The notes below the pieces were generated by a model. It was not told the origin of the DNA. It did no database searches and saw only the letters and a list, made by a program, of their open reading frames with translations. A stretch of 64,000 bases of DNA, from assembly GCA_024233305.1 (NCBI GenBank), contig JACKPV010000026.1, positions 124,001-188,000 of the forward strand, given 5' to 3'. The position numbers and the translations under genes are program-made. The first letter of the stretch is position 1. Every line of letters begins with the position of its first letter. Of the stretch, positions 9,221-17,976 are shown piece after piece. Source of the stretch: Verrucomicrobiales bacterium (GTDB taxonomy: Bacteria; Verrucomicrobiota; Verrucomicrobiia; Limisphaerales; J093).

Positions 9221-10573
9221 TCAGGGAACCAGCAGCCGGGCAAAAGCCTTGCGGGCCGCGTGCGCCACGAGCGCATACACGATGTCCCCGGCCTCGATGG
9301 TGTCGTTCGGGCCGGGCACAATCGCCTCCGAACCCCGCAACAGGGCCACCAAACCGCTGCCCCGCGGCCACTTCACCGCGGCCACCTGCCGGCCGATCAG
9401 CGGGCTGTCCGTCGGGATCACCGACTCGGACACCTCGGTGCCGTCCGGGAACTCGAGGATCGTGTTCGATCGGTCGGTGCTGATGTAGCGCAGGAGGTCG
9501 GCGTTGGTGGCCTCGCGGGGGCTCACGGCCGCCCGGATCTGGAGTTGCTCGCTGTTGCGCGAAACCACGTCCGCGTAGTCCGCCCGGTGAATCAGGGTCA
9601 GGCAATAGCGGGTGCCGAGGCTCTTCGCCTGGAGACAGGTCATGACGTTGTCCTCGTCGTCCTCGGAGGCGGCGATGAAGAAGTCCGCGCGCCCGACCTG
9701 TTCCTCCTTGAGCTGTTGCACCGAGGTGGCGTCACCGTGAATGATGACGGTCCGTTGCAGGGCGTTCGAGAGTTCGCGGCAGAGCGCCTCGTTGCGCTCG
9801 ATGATCCGCACGCGGTAACGCCGCCCCTCGAGCATCTGCGCCAGCGAGAAGCCGTATTCCCCGCCGCCGAAAATCACCACGCTGACCTCCTCCTCGGCCA
9901 CCGCCCGAGTGGAGAACCTGGGCAGGACTTCCGAGAGCACGCGCGGCGCGCCGAACAGGGTGATCAGATCGTTCGGTTCCAGTTCATCCTCGGCGCCCGG
10001 GATGATCAGGTGGGCGCCGCGGTTGATCGATCCGATCCGCAGACGGGCGGGCAGGCCGAGATCCCGGAGCTTGCTGCCGAGCAGCGGGCTGTCCGCGGAG
10101 ACCGCGACCTGTTGTACCTCGATCTTGCCGCGCGCCAGCTCGCGCACGAGCAGGCCCTCGGGATTGCGCACGAATTTCGCCAGTTCGATGGCTGCCAGCC
10201 GCTGGGTGCTGAACACATGGTCGATGCGGAAATGCTGCTGGATGTCGAAGAGCCAGCGATCGCGGATGGTCGAGGCGTGCACCCGCGCAATGGTCCGTCG
10301 GGCGCCCATGGCCTTGCCCAGCGACGCGGCGACTAGGTTGGCGTTGTCGTCGCCGGACAGGGCCATCAGGAGGTCGGCCTCGGCCACGTTGGCTTCCGCG
10401 AGGGTGGAGACCGAGGTGCCGTTCGAGCAGAGCACGTGCGCGTCGAAACGGTCCTTCAGTTCATTGGCGATGGTCTCCGAGGATTCGATGATGCTCAGGT
10501 TGTGCTGCTTCTCGGTGAGGCTCTGGGCCAGGTGACGCCCGACTTCGCCCACACCGACGATCACGATGTTCAC
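9221..10573 (-). CDS. trkA: Trk system potassium transporter peripheral subunit TrkA
   Basis: The protein has about 450 residues from a GTG start at 10573 (VNIVIVGVGEVGRHLAQSL); the frame stays open upstream to 10609. Two tandem RCK modules are visible. Each has a Rossmann nucleotide-binding glycine motif, GVGEVG near the N-terminus and GGGEYG near residue 240, and each is followed by a TrkA-C-like regulatory region. The protein gates TrkH in response to nucleotides (NAD(H) or ATP in the family). It is first in the trkA-trkH operon. Starting at the GTG makes the first strand begin the protein, which is normal for TrkA. Confidence 0.95.
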   Translation of the reverse strand: MNIVIVGVGEVGRHLAQSLTEKQHNLSIIESSETIANELKDRFDAHVLCSNGTSVSTLAEANVAEADLLMALSGDDNANLVAASLGKAMGARRTIARVHASTIRDRWLFDIQQHFRIDHVFSTQRLAAIELAKFVRNPEGLLVRELARGKIEVQQVAVSADSPLLGSKLRDLGLPARLRIGSINRGAHLIIPGAEDELEPNDLITLFGAPRVLSEVLPRFSTRAVAEEEVSVVIFGGGEYGFSLAQMLEGRRYRVRIIERNEALCRELSNALQRTVIIHGDATSVQQLKEEQVGRADFFIAASEDDEDNVMTCLQAKSLGTRYCLTLIHRADYADVVSRNSEQLQIRAAVSPREATNADLLRYISTDRSNTILEFPDGTEVSESVIPTDSPLIGRQVAAVKWPRGSGLVALLRGSEAIVPGPNDTIEAGDIVYALVAHAARKAFARLLVP

Positions 10574-10687
10574 GCGCCGGACTTTCGCCGGACGCCGCGC
10601 CGCGCACAAGGGGAACCTTGCGGCCGGGTGACGGGCGGTTGTCGCTCCTCTGCCACGTTCCTGTCGGGAGGGGCCGTCCGGCCATTC

Positions 10688-11128
10688 TCAGCCGCCGGCT
10701 TCCGACGACGGGGAGGCATCGTGCCACCAAGCGGGTGCGGATGCCAAACGGTGGACCAGCAACTCGTCGGCGGGAGGGAACCGGTAGGCGCCGAGTTCTT
10801 CCCGGCGCACCCAGGCGATGGCCTGCCCTTCGAGGCCGCGGGGTTCCCCGGCCAGCAACCGGCAGCGGAAGAAGCGCAGTCGCACCCGGCGTTCGGGATA
10901 GGTGTGGGCTTCCTCGAACACGCAATCCTCGACAACAACCGTGATGCCCAGTTCCTCGTGCAGTTCGCGGCGCAGGCATTCCGGAAAGGTCTCGCCGTCG
11001 GCGCGCTTGCCACCGGGAAATTCCCAAAGGCCGGCCAAGTGGGCGCCCTCGGGACGTTGGGCGAGCAGCAGGCGTCCGTCGCGGAACAGAAGTCCGGCGG
11101 CCACCTCGATCCAGGGCGGTTCGTTCAT
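10688..11128 (-). CDS. mutT: MutT-like Nudix hydrolase (8-oxo-dGTP diphosphatase type)
   Basis: The 146-residue protein starts at the ATG at 11128 (MNEPPWIEVAAGLLFRDGRL). It contains the Nudix box: GGKRADGETFPECLRRELHE plus EELGI, matching GX5EX7REUXEEXGU. The preceding LLAQRPEGAHLAGLWEFPGG is typical of MutT, which hydrolyses oxidised dGTP in the nucleotide pool. The open frame extends much further upstream, but that part only shadows ugd in another frame. It lies 44 bp downstream of ugd on the same strand, so the two may share a transcript. Confidence 0.9.
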   Translation of the reverse strand: MNEPPWIEVAAGLLFRDGRLLLAQRPEGAHLAGLWEFPGGKRADGETFPECLRRELHEELGITVVVEDCVFEEAHTYPERRVRLRFFRCRLLAGEPRGLEGQAIAWVRREELGAYRFPPADELLVHRLASAPAWWHDASPSSEAGG

Positions 11129-11172
11129 CCCGAAGGGGGGGGGGCGCAAAGCGTCCGGGGGCTCCGCGGACG

Positions 11173-12471
11173 CTACCGGCCCACGCTGCGATACACCCAA
11201 CCCAGACGCTCCATTTCTACCGGATCGAACAGGTTGCGTCCGTCGAACATGATGGGATGGGTCATCGACGCCCGGGCCCGGTCCAGATCGAGGTGTTTGA
11301 AGTCGTCCCACTCGGTGGCGATCACGAGCGCATCGCAGCCTTCGGCCACCTCGTTCATGTCCTCGATGAACTCGACGCCGGGCAGCAGCGAGCGGGCCTT
11401 GTCCATCGCGCGGGGATCGTGAGCCCGCACGGTGGCCCCTTCGGCGAGCAACCGTTCGCAGAGGGCGATGGCCGGGGACATCCGCACGTCGTCGGTGTTG
11501 TTCTTGAAGGCCAGTCCCAGCACGCCGATGCGCTTCTCCTTCAACACCCAGAGCGTGTCGGTGATCTTGCGCAGGAAGCGGTCCATCTGGGCGGCGTTCA
11601 CTGCCTGGACCTCCTTCAGCAGGCGGAAGTCCACGCCCAGCTGCTCGGCGATCTTGATGAAGGCTCTGAGGTCCTTGGGGAAGCAGCTGCCGCCGAACCC
11701 GATGCCGGGATTGAGAAAAGCGCGACCGATGCGGCGGTCCATCCCGATGCCGTTCGCCACCTCCTGGACGTTCGCTCCGGACGCCTCGCACACGGCCGCC
11801 ACGGCGTTAATGTAGCTGATCTTGAGGGCAAGGAAGGAATTGGCCGCGTGTTTGATGAGTTCTGCCGAGTTGATGTCCGTGACGATGATCGGCGCCTCGA
11901 AGGGCGCGTAGACGTCGCGCATCGTCGGCACCGGGCGTTGGCTGGTGACACCGATCACGATGCGGTCCGGCTTCATCAAGTCCGCCACCGCGCACCCTTC
12001 CCGCAGAAACTCGGGATTGCTGACCACGTCGAAATCCGTCCGGTGCGGGCAATAGCGCTGAATGGTCTCCGCCACCTTCTCGCCGGTCTTCACCGGCACG
12101 GTGCTCTTGTCGACGATGATCTTCGGGGAGGTCAGGCAGGCGGCGATCTCCCGGGCCACCTTCTCGATGTAGCTCAGATCGACCGAACCGTCCGATTGGG
12201 GCGGGGTCGGCACGGCGATGAACACCACCTGTGCGTGCGCCACGCCCTCCGCGATTGAGGCGGTGAAACGGAGGCGTCCGGCCTTTACCGTCCGCTGGAC
12301 GATCTCCTCCATGCCCGGCTCATAGAGGGGCATGCCGCCCTCCCGCAGCAGGGCCACCTTCGCGGAATCGTTGTCCACGCAGACCACGTCGTGGCCCACG
12401 TCGGCGAAACAGGCGCCGGTTACCAGCCCGACATAGCCGGTGCCGACGATGCAAATGCGCACGCTCGTCAT
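11173..12471 (-). CDS. ugd: UDP-glucose/GDP-mannose 6-dehydrogenase
   Basis: The protein has 432 residues and starts at the ATG at 12471 (MTSVRICIVGTGYVGLVTG). The N-terminal Rossmann motif is GTGYVG. The catalytic cysteine motif GFGGSCFPKDL lies near residue 260, and the C-terminal nucleotide-sugar-binding domain includes VLGLAFKNNTDDVRMSPA. It oxidises UDP-glucose to UDP-glucuronate, or a related substrate, with two NAD+ for surface polysaccharide synthesis. No glycosyltransferase cluster accompanies it here; mutT is the downstream neighbour. Length and motifs are normal for the family. Confidence 0.95.
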   Translation of the reverse strand: MTSVRICIVGTGYVGLVTGACFADVGHDVVCVDNDSAKVALLREGGMPLYEPGMEEIVQRTVKAGRLRFTASIAEGVAHAQVVFIAVPTPPQSDGSVDLSYIEKVAREIAACLTSPKIIVDKSTVPVKTGEKVAETIQRYCPHRTDFDVVSNPEFLREGCAVADLMKPDRIVIGVTSQRPVPTMRDVYAPFEAPIIVTDINSAELIKHAANSFLALKISYINAVAAVCEASGANVQEVANGIGMDRRIGRAFLNPGIGFGGSCFPKDLRAFIKIAEQLGVDFRLLKEVQAVNAAQMDRFLRKITDTLWVLKEKRIGVLGLAFKNNTDDVRMSPAIALCERLLAEGATVRAHDPRAMDKARSLLPGVEFIEDMNEVAEGCDALVIATEWDDFKHLDLDRARASMTHPIMFDGRNLFDPVEMERLGWVYRSVGR

Positions 12472-12515
12472 GGCGGGGTGGTCCGGAACAAGGGATCGGG
12501 GGGCGACCTCCGGCC

Positions 12516-13328
12516 TTACGGAGCGGTGCCTTCCGCCTTGTCGGCGGGCGCTTCGGCCGGTTCCTGACCGGCGCCTTCGGTGGCCGGCGCGGGCTCGGGG
12601 ATTCCGGCGGCCGGGGAGGCGTCCGGCGGGGTGACCGGCGCGGGGGTGATCACGGCGGCGGGCGCATTGGTCGGCGCCGGCGCCAGTTCCGGGTGCGCCT
12701 GAAGCAGTTCCTCGCGCCGCGACATCGCCTGCATGGCGGTCGTGCTGAACCCGGCGCCTTCGGTGAGTTGGTCGTAGAGTTTCAGGGCTTCCGCGGGGTT
12801 GTCCTGGGCCATGTAGATGGCGGCGAGATTCAGCCGGGCGCGACCGGCGACCGCCTCTTCCGGATAGCGGGCGATGACCTGCTGGTAGGCGGTCACCGCC
12901 TCGGTCTCCTGTTGCTGGGCGTCCAGGCACGCGGCGGCGCCAAGGGCGGCGATGGGCGCCAGCAGGCTGCCGGGCTGTTCCCGGGCGAAGCGCTCGAAGG
13001 CCTGCCGCGCTTCGGAGTACTGGCCGGCCTGGTAGTAGGCGGACGCCTCGAGCAGCACGGCCCGTTCGGCGGCGGTTGTGGACCCGTAGTCGTCGGCCAC
13101 ACGCGCGAGTTCGGCGGGCGCCGGGAGTTCGTTGTCGGCCGGTTGCGCCGCCTTCAGCAACGCGCTGCTGGCCGCCAGCTCCTGCTGTTCCAGGTGCCAG
13201 TTATAGGTGTAGCCCAGGAAGATCGCAGCGAGGACTGCAATGCTCCCCGCGATCACCTGCTTGCTGTGCTCCTGCACCCAGGCGAGCAACTCGTAAAACC
13301 AGGTAGACTCCGTTCCGGCCGTCTGCAT
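12516..13328 (-). CDS. Membrane-anchored TPR protein (YfgM-like)
   Basis: The 270-residue protein starts at the ATG at 13328 (MQTAGTESTWFYELLAWVQ). A single membrane segment spans about 23-41 (VIAGSIAVLAAIFLGYTYNW). A periplasmic TPR-like region follows with helical pairs such as RAVLLEASAYYQAGQYSEAR and LNLAAIYMAQDNPAEALKLY. The last 70 residues are Pro/Ala-rich and probably disordered. This topology matches YfgM-type or generic tetratricopeptide membrane proteins that assist envelope assembly; the exact role is unknown. The frame is open further upstream, but that part runs through a transcription terminator and a mobile repeat and is not coding. Confidence 0.75.
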   Translation of the reverse strand: MQTAGTESTWFYELLAWVQEHSKQVIAGSIAVLAAIFLGYTYNWHLEQQELAASSALLKAAQPADNELPAPAELARVADDYGSTTAAERAVLLEASAYYQAGQYSEARQAFERFAREQPGSLLAPIAALGAAACLDAQQQETEAVTAYQQVIARYPEEAVAGRARLNLAAIYMAQDNPAEALKLYDQLTEGAGFSTTAMQAMSRREELLQAHPELAPAPTNAPAAVITPAPVTPPDASPAAGIPEPAPATEGAGQEPAEAPADKAEGTAP

Positions 13329-13401
13329 AAGGGGGCAGAGGTTGCGGAAGCCGCCATCCGATGGCAAGCGCAAACCTCCCGCGTGGTCCCGGCTTCCAGC
13401 G

Positions 13402-13428
13402 AAAAAGGCCGGACCCGAAGGCCCGGCC
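13402..13428 (-). terminator. Rho-independent terminator with UUCG tetraloop
   Basis: Read on the minus strand, GGCCGGGCC-TTCG-GGTCCGGCC forms a 9-bp stem (one G-U pair) closed by the very stable UUCG loop, followed by TTTTT. It lies between tRNA-Arg plus repeat copy A and the TPR gene, so it would end transcripts coming from the tRNA side. Confidence 0.8.
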
Positions 13429-13506
13429 GCTTGGGGGAGGTTCGGGCGCGCTACCGTGTTTCGATGGCGATGCGGGATGCAAGCGGAGCCTGTTTGACCA
13501 CCTGAG

Positions 13507-13698
13507 CCGTAACGAGTCTGTGGGTCGTAGCCGCCGACGTACAGTCGGCGCATGATTCAGTGGGGATGCGGCCGCTTGCCGCCGGGCGTGACGATTCACC
13601 AGAACGGGACCGAGAGTCAGAATCGGCGGGACCGCGTAAGCCCTTGGATTTCAGCGCCGACTACACGTCGGCGGCTACCGCGGGTTGAATCGATACGG
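13507..13698 (-). repeat. MITE-like element type I, copy A
   Basis: This 192-bp element is flanked on both sides by CTGAG (13502-13506 and 13699-13703). Its ends are imperfect inverted repeats (CCGTAACGAG... and ...TGAATCGATACGG). Inside them is a longer inverted pair starting GTAGCCGCCGACGT and ending ACGTCGGCGGCTAC. It shares its layout and much sequence with copies at 17300, 17787 and 62198. It encodes no transposase, so it would be non-autonomous. The strand given is arbitrary. Confidence 0.8.
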
Positions 13699-13782
13699 CT
13701 GAGCCCCTCCGAAAGTGGCCAATGAATGGCCAAGCAACGTTCGGCGTGGTGTAAATGCGGATCGTAACCTGTTGCGGTGGAA

Positions 13783-13859
13783 TGGCGCGCCGGTAGGGAC
13801 TCGAACCCCAAACCCTCTGATCCGAAGTCAGATGCTCTATCCAATTGAGCTACCGGCGC
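13783..13859 (-). tRNA. tRNA-Arg (anticodon TCG)
   Basis: The minus strand folds as a complete cloverleaf. The acceptor GCGCCGG pairs with CCGGCGC, the D arm is GCTC/GAGC, and the anticodon arm TCTGA-CTTCGGA-TCAGA gives anticodon TCG (codon CGA). The T arm is TGGGG-TTCGAGT-CCCTA. The discriminator is G and the 3' CCA is encoded (13783-13785). Confidence 0.95.
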
Positions 13860-14157
13860 CGCCGCTGCGATGGAACGTCCGCGGACGACGGAGTCGCGGG
13901 TTGGTCGGAACGGGCCCTCGCAGGGGAGCACGGTTCGGGGCCTGCTGCGCCAATCCGCCACGGGGCTTCCGCTTCCGGTGACTCGGTCTCTCCGGCACGG
14001 ACCCCGGCCCACGAACTCATCCGTCGCGCGCCATCGCGCCGACTTCATCGCAGGAATCCGCGGCGGGCGCAAGCTCATCCCGCGACAGCTCACCCCCGCG
14101 ATTGGCGGCGTTTGGGCTGGCCAAGGGCGTCGGTGGGGCCTACAACTCGGCCAGCCC

Positions 14158-14532
14158 ATGAAGATCAAACATCCGGCCGTCAAGAGTGCCGTCTTCAAGC
14201 TGACGACCACGCTCGAGTTCGACCTCGAACTCCCGGGCGACCTGGTGCCCACGCGGATTGAGCTGTTTCAGGATACCGAGCGGAAGACCCGGTGGCGGGC
14301 GCGCGTCTGGGAGCGGGAATCGTGCCGGCTCGAATCCACCTTTGCGCCCGCCCCCGCGCCCAAGGGCCGCAAATCCGTCGAGCGCTTCACCTTCGATGAG
14401 GAAATCATGGTCGAGCGCACCTGGGAGCTTTCGGAAGAACTCGAGGATTTCCGGGCCGGCAGCGCGGCCGCCGCCATGAAACGGGTGCTGGATCTGCTCA
14501 CCGCCCACCTGGATCGCAGCACGGGCAAATGA
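14158..14532 (+). CDS. Conserved hypothetical protein
   Basis: I do not recognise this 124-residue protein. The ATG at 14158 (MKIKHPAVKSAVFKL) was chosen because upstream translation is arginine-rich shadow sequence. The product is soluble and charged, with predicted beta strands (FKLTTTLEFDLELPGDLV) and a helical C-terminus (SEELEDFRAGSAAAAMKRVL). No signal peptide or membrane segment is visible. Its stop overlaps the start of the next gene in an ATGA, and that gene overlaps its own follower the same way, so the three are probably translationally coupled. Confidence 0.65.
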   Translation: MKIKHPAVKSAVFKLTTTLEFDLELPGDLVPTRIELFQDTERKTRWRARVWERESCRLESTFAPAPAPKGRKSVERFTFDEEIMVERTWELSEELEDFRAGSAAAAMKRVLDLLTAHLDRSTGK

Positions 14533-15407
14533 ACGCGTTCTTCCCCATCTCCGGCGGGATCGACGACCATGAGCGAGCCCTGGGCGCCGCGGCTGTTTCC
14601 GGGAGTGCCCGACTGCGAAAGCGCCGCCGCGTGGGACTGCTCTTGACGCTGCTTCTCGTGGCGCCGACCGCTCCGACGCAGGCAGCGGACCGGACCCTCC
14701 GGGTAATGACCTGGAACATCCACCACGGTGAAGGGACGGACGGCCAGGTCGACCTGGAGCGCATCGCCGCCGTGATCAAGGCTGAAGAGGTGGCCCTCGT
14801 CGCGTTGCAGGAGGTCGACAAGGGGGTCGAACGTACGAACCGCCGGGATCTCGCTGGCGAACTGGCCGCCCTCACCGGGATGACGGCCCTGTTCAGCAAC
14901 AATTTCTCCTACCAGGGCGGGGAGTACGGCAACGCCATCCTGAGCCGGTTGCCCGTCACGAGCTGGAACAACACCCATCTGCGCATGCTCCGGCCCGGGG
15001 AACAGCGTGGGGTGTTGCAGGCAACGGTCGATTGGCACGGGATCCCGTTGCGGTTCCTCAGCACGCACATCGATTACCGGCGGGACGATGCCGAACGCCT
15101 CGCGAATGTCGCCGAATTCCAGCAGCTTGCCGCGCGTTCCGCCACCCGCTACTTTATGATCGCCGGAGACTTCAACGACTTCCCGGACAGCCGCACCCAC
15201 CGGGTCATGAGCGAGACCTTCGCCGAGGCGTGGGGAAGCGCGGGCGTGGGCGAGGGATTCACTTTTTCAAGCGACCGTCCGCGCAGTCGCATCGACTACC
15301 TCTGGGTGATCCGGGGCAGTCCGCTGCAACCCGCCCGGGTTTGGATCCCGCAAACCACCGCCTCCGATCACCTGCCGTTGGTCGCCGAATTCACTGTCGA
15401 ACCATGA
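14529..15407 (+). CDS. Secreted endonuclease/exonuclease/phosphatase family protein
   Basis: The protein has 292 residues. The N-terminus has a basic stretch and a hydrophobic core (RRVGLLLTLLLVAPTAPTQA) consistent with export. The EEP fold motifs are all present: MTWNIHHGEG, VALQEVDKG (metal-binding Glu), ILSRLPV, STHIDYR, IAGDFNDFP (Asp/Asn) and the terminal SDHLPL (catalytic His). Family members cleave phosphodiesters in nucleic acids, phosphoinositides or sphingomyelin; the substrate is unknown. ATGA overlaps on both sides tie it to the flanking genes. Confidence 0.9.
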   Translation: MNAFFPISGGIDDHERALGAAAVSGSARLRKRRRVGLLLTLLLVAPTAPTQAADRTLRVMTWNIHHGEGTDGQVDLERIAAVIKAEEVALVALQEVDKGVERTNRRDLAGELAALTGMTALFSNNFSYQGGEYGNAILSRLPVTSWNNTHLRMLRPGEQRGVLQATVDWHGIPLRFLSTHIDYRRDDAERLANVAEFQQLAARSATRYFMIAGDFNDFPDSRTHRVMSETFAEAWGSAGVGEGFTFSSDRPRSRIDYLWVIRGSPLQPARVWIPQTTASDHLPLVAEFTVEP

Positions 15408-16357
15408 AAAGTGAACCTGAGAACCGTCGTGCATTCCTGACCCGTCTGGCCGTCGCCGCCGCGGGCTTGGGCGTCGCCTCCCCACTGGCTGCGGACCGCC
15501 TCCGCGCCATGAAATTGTGTCTGGTGGGAGGCTCGATCGGGGTGCGGGCGGACCAGCGGGAAGCCATCGACCTGGCCGCCCGGCATGGTTTTGACGCGGT
15601 GGAGCCTCAGACCGGTTACGTGGCCCGGCTTGAACCGGCGGCCCTCGAGGAACTCCAGGCGGAGCTTGCCGCGCGCCAACTCGTTTGGGGGCAGGCCGGC
15701 TTTCCGGTGGATTTTCGCGGTTCGGACAGCGACTTCGAGCAGGGGCTGGCCGCGCTGCCGAAGACAGCGGCCAACCTCAAGGCTGCCGGCGTGGACCGCG
15801 TCGGTACCTGGCTTTCGCCCAGTCATCCGAACCTCCCCTATGTCCGCAACTTCCGGTTGCACGCCACGCGTCTGCGGCCGGCGGCGCGGATCCTCGCCGA
15901 CCACGGCCTGCGGCTGGGACTCGAATACGTGGGCACCCACACGCTCCTGGTCGCGCGGCGGTATCCGTTCATTCACACCCTGGCGGAGACCCTCGATTTG
16001 ATCGGCGAGATCGGCACCGACAACGTGGGAATCGTGGCGGACAGCTGGCATTGGTGGCAGGCCGGCGACAGCGCCGCGGATTTGCGCGCCTTGCGGGCGG
16101 AACAGGTCGTGAGCGTGGATCTGAACGATGCGCCGACGGGGCGGGCGAAGAACGAGCAGCGGGACGGCGAGCGGGAACTGCCCGCGACCACCGGGGTAAT
16201 CGATCTGCGCGGGTTCCTGGGGGCGCTGTCGGCCATCGGCTTTGATGGTCCCATCCGGGCTGAACCGTTCAATCGCGCGCTCAACGAACTCGACAACGAA
16301 GCCGCCTGCGCCGCCACCATCACCGCCCTGCGCCGGGCAATGGAAGCGCTGGGCTGA
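15404..16357 (+). CDS. Tat-exported sugar phosphate isomerase/epimerase-like TIM-barrel protein
   Basis: The 317-residue protein starts at the ATG at 15404, overlapping the previous stop. It begins with a twin-arginine-like signal (NRRAFLTRLAVAAAGLGVA). The remainder resembles the xylose-isomerase-like TIM-barrel family PF01261: ARHGFDAVEPQ, LRLGLEYVGTH, DNVGIVADSWHWWQAGD, VVSVDLNDAP and IDLRGFLGALSAIGFDGPI. Conserved Glu, His and Asp residues on these strands would bind a metal. Exported members are common in PVC and Bacteroidetes genomes and often act on keto-sugars. The substrate is not evident. Confidence 0.85.
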   Translation: MKSEPENRRAFLTRLAVAAAGLGVASPLAADRLRAMKLCLVGGSIGVRADQREAIDLAARHGFDAVEPQTGYVARLEPAALEELQAELAARQLVWGQAGFPVDFRGSDSDFEQGLAALPKTAANLKAAGVDRVGTWLSPSHPNLPYVRNFRLHATRLRPAARILADHGLRLGLEYVGTHTLLVARRYPFIHTLAETLDLIGEIGTDNVGIVADSWHWWQAGDSAADLRALRAEQVVSVDLNDAPTGRAKNEQRDGERELPATTGVIDLRGFLGALSAIGFDGPIRAEPFNRALNELDNEAACAATITALRRAMEALG

Positions 16358-16582
16358 GCCCGCCCTTTCTCCCGGGGCGGCTTGGTTGCCGCAGGAGGCG
16401 ATGGGGCTTCTCCCCGGCTTCTCGGGGTTGTCGCCGCGCAGCGACCGCTCGTCCGGCGGTCCGCCCTCGAAGGCGCCGTCGCCACGCTTTTCTGCCGCCG
16501 CGCGCAGCGCTCCACGCGGCGCGGTCGTCCTGCGTCAACTCCGGCGTTCGCGCGGAAGCGGGCCGGCACGGAGTCAGGCCGG

Positions 16583-17206
16583 CTAGCTGAAAGCGACGAG
16601 CCCCCGGAGGATGAGGGACCCGGCGAAGAGGAACAACAGGCCACCCAGAAGTGCCATGACCGCGCGATAACCGCGACCGTCCAACCAATCGCGCGACCGC
16701 CCGGCCAGCAGCGCCAGCAGGAGTTTCGAGCCGACCAGCAGACCATAGAACGCGCCGAGAAACGCCGCCACCGCATGCGCGCCGACCGCTTGCGTTCGCG
16801 CCAGCGTGGCCGCCCCTACCGTCATCCAAAACAACCAGGGATGCGGGCTGAGCAAATTCGTGGCGGCGCCCTTGAACCACGATTGCGGAGGCGCGCCAGC
16901 CTCGTCGACCGGCGCGGTGGGGGAACGAAAGGCATCGAATGCCAGGTGGAGGACAAAGGCGCCGCCGAGCAGCGAGAGCACGCCGAACCAGCGGGCATGG
17001 TCCCGCAGCCCGGCGGCGAACCAGAACGCGAGCAGGATTACCGGCGCGTCCGTGAGCAGCGGCGCCAGAGCGATCTTGCAACCTTCGCGCGCGCCGTGGC
17101 GCAGGCTCTGAGCGATGACCAGCGCCATGAGCGGGCCGGGGGCAAGCCCGGCCGACAATCCGAGTACCAGTCCCGATAGCAGCGCGGCCAACACCGGTCC
17201 CCGCAT
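16583..17206 (-). CDS. LysE/RhtB family transporter
   Basis: The 207-residue protein starts at the ATG at 17206 (MRGPVLAALLSGLVLGLSAG); a TTG at 17230 is a weaker alternative. It has about six membrane segments. The N-terminal GLAPGPLMALVIAQSLRHG is the LysE signature, in which the PGP motif follows the first helix. The family exports amino acids such as lysine, threonine and homoserine lactones. It stands alone, convergent with the isomerase-like gene and followed upstream by the repeat-rich region. Confidence 0.88.
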   Translation of the reverse strand: MRGPVLAALLSGLVLGLSAGLAPGPLMALVIAQSLRHGAREGCKIALAPLLTDAPVILLAFWFAAGLRDHARWFGVLSLLGGAFVLHLAFDAFRSPTAPVDEAGAPPQSWFKGAATNLLSPHPWLFWMTVGAATLARTQAVGAHAVAAFLGAFYGLLVGSKLLLALLAGRSRDWLDGRGYRAVMALLGGLLFLFAGSLILRGLVAFS

Positions 17207-17299
17207 ACGCTTTGCCGCGGCGCCGCGCAAGTCCCGGTTGCGGCGGAGCGCGGTCGGGCAGCGGGCAGATGAGCTTCCAAGCCGTGACTATTCACTGAG

Positions 17300-17490
17300 C
17301 CGTAACCATCCAGTAACTCGTAGCCGCCGACGTGCAGTCGGCGCATGATTCAGCGGGAATACGGACGCCTGCCGCCGGGTGGATGATTCACCAAAACGTG
17401 ACTGCCAGTCGGAACCGGCGAGCCCGCGTAAGCCCTTGGATTTCAGCGCCGACTACACGTCGGCGGCTACCGCGGGTTGAATCGATACGG
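17300..17490 (-). repeat. MITE-like element type I, copy B
   Basis: This 191-bp copy is flanked by CTGAG on both sides (17295-17299 and 17491-17495). The inner inverted pair is nearly perfect over 25 bp: GTAGCCGCCGACGTGCAGTC on the left and its complement ending ACGTCGGCGGCTAC on the right. It is the closest relative of copy A, sharing the block GCGTAAGCCCTTGGATTTCA. No coding capacity is seen. Confidence 0.8.
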
Positions 17491-17495
17491 CTGAG

Positions 17496-17754
17496 CAACC
17501 ACGAGTGGACACGAATAGGCCTAACGCGGCTGGCGCCGCAACCACAGGGAAGGGCCTGAACTCTTTGCCCAAAATGCATGAACCTTCGTCATTGTATTGC
17601 GAATTCAGAGGTCGGATGCCCTGCTGCGATCTTCCAAATCGCACCGATGATTGGTGACCCGTCCCGCGAAATACCCGCGGGCGCCAAAGGCCTGCCCCTA
17701 TTCGGTTCATTCGTGTGGATTCGTGGTCGAACTGCTGGACACGGCTCAGGGCTT
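17496..17754. repeat. Variant palindromic unit between copies B and C
   Basis: This 259-bp unit lies between CTGAG (copy B's right repeat) and CTCAG at 17755. Its ends are imperfect inverted repeats: ACCACGAGTGGACACGAAT on the left, and on the complementary strand from the right ACCACGAATCCACACGAAT. Read from the right it begins CCGTGTCC, like the other elements. The left end lacks those bases and the flanking pentamers differ, so it may be a damaged third element type. Confidence 0.45.
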
Positions 17755-17786
17755 CTTTTTCGGAGCGCGGAACTCATTCCGCTCAG

Positions 17787-17976
17787 CCGTGACCATTCAG
17801 TGGCGGGTAGCCGCCGACGTGTGGTCGGCGCATGATTCAAAGGGGATCCGTCCACCTGCTGCCGAGCGACAATGGGCCGAAACGTGACTGCCGATCGGAA
17901 TCCGCGGGACCGCCCAAGTCCTTGAAGATTAGCGCCGACTATACGTCAGCGGCTACGGCGCATCGGATTGATGCGG
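17787..17976 (-). repeat. MITE-like element type I, copy C
   Basis: This 190-bp copy is more diverged than A and B but keeps the GTAGCCGCCGACGT and ACGTCAGCGGCTAC inner pair. Its flanking direct repeat is CTCAG on both sides (17782-17786 and 17977-17981), not CTGAG. That difference shows the pentamer belongs to the target and not to the terminal inverted repeat. Confidence 0.75.

Noticed and set aside
7653..9605. Minus-strand 650-codon frame overlapping trkH and trkA
   Set aside because: It is out of frame with trkH and trkA, which carry full family motifs, and its product is low complexity.
13451..13506. Possible C-terminal gene remnant between copy A and the UUCG terminator on the minus strand
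   Set aside because: A short open frame ends at a TAG before the hairpin, but the upstream side is only 80 bp from a tRNA and holds no plausible gene.
13502..13703. CTGAG considered as part of the element's terminal inverted repeat
   Set aside because: It occurs in direct, not inverted, orientation at both ends, and is CTCAG on both sides of copy C.
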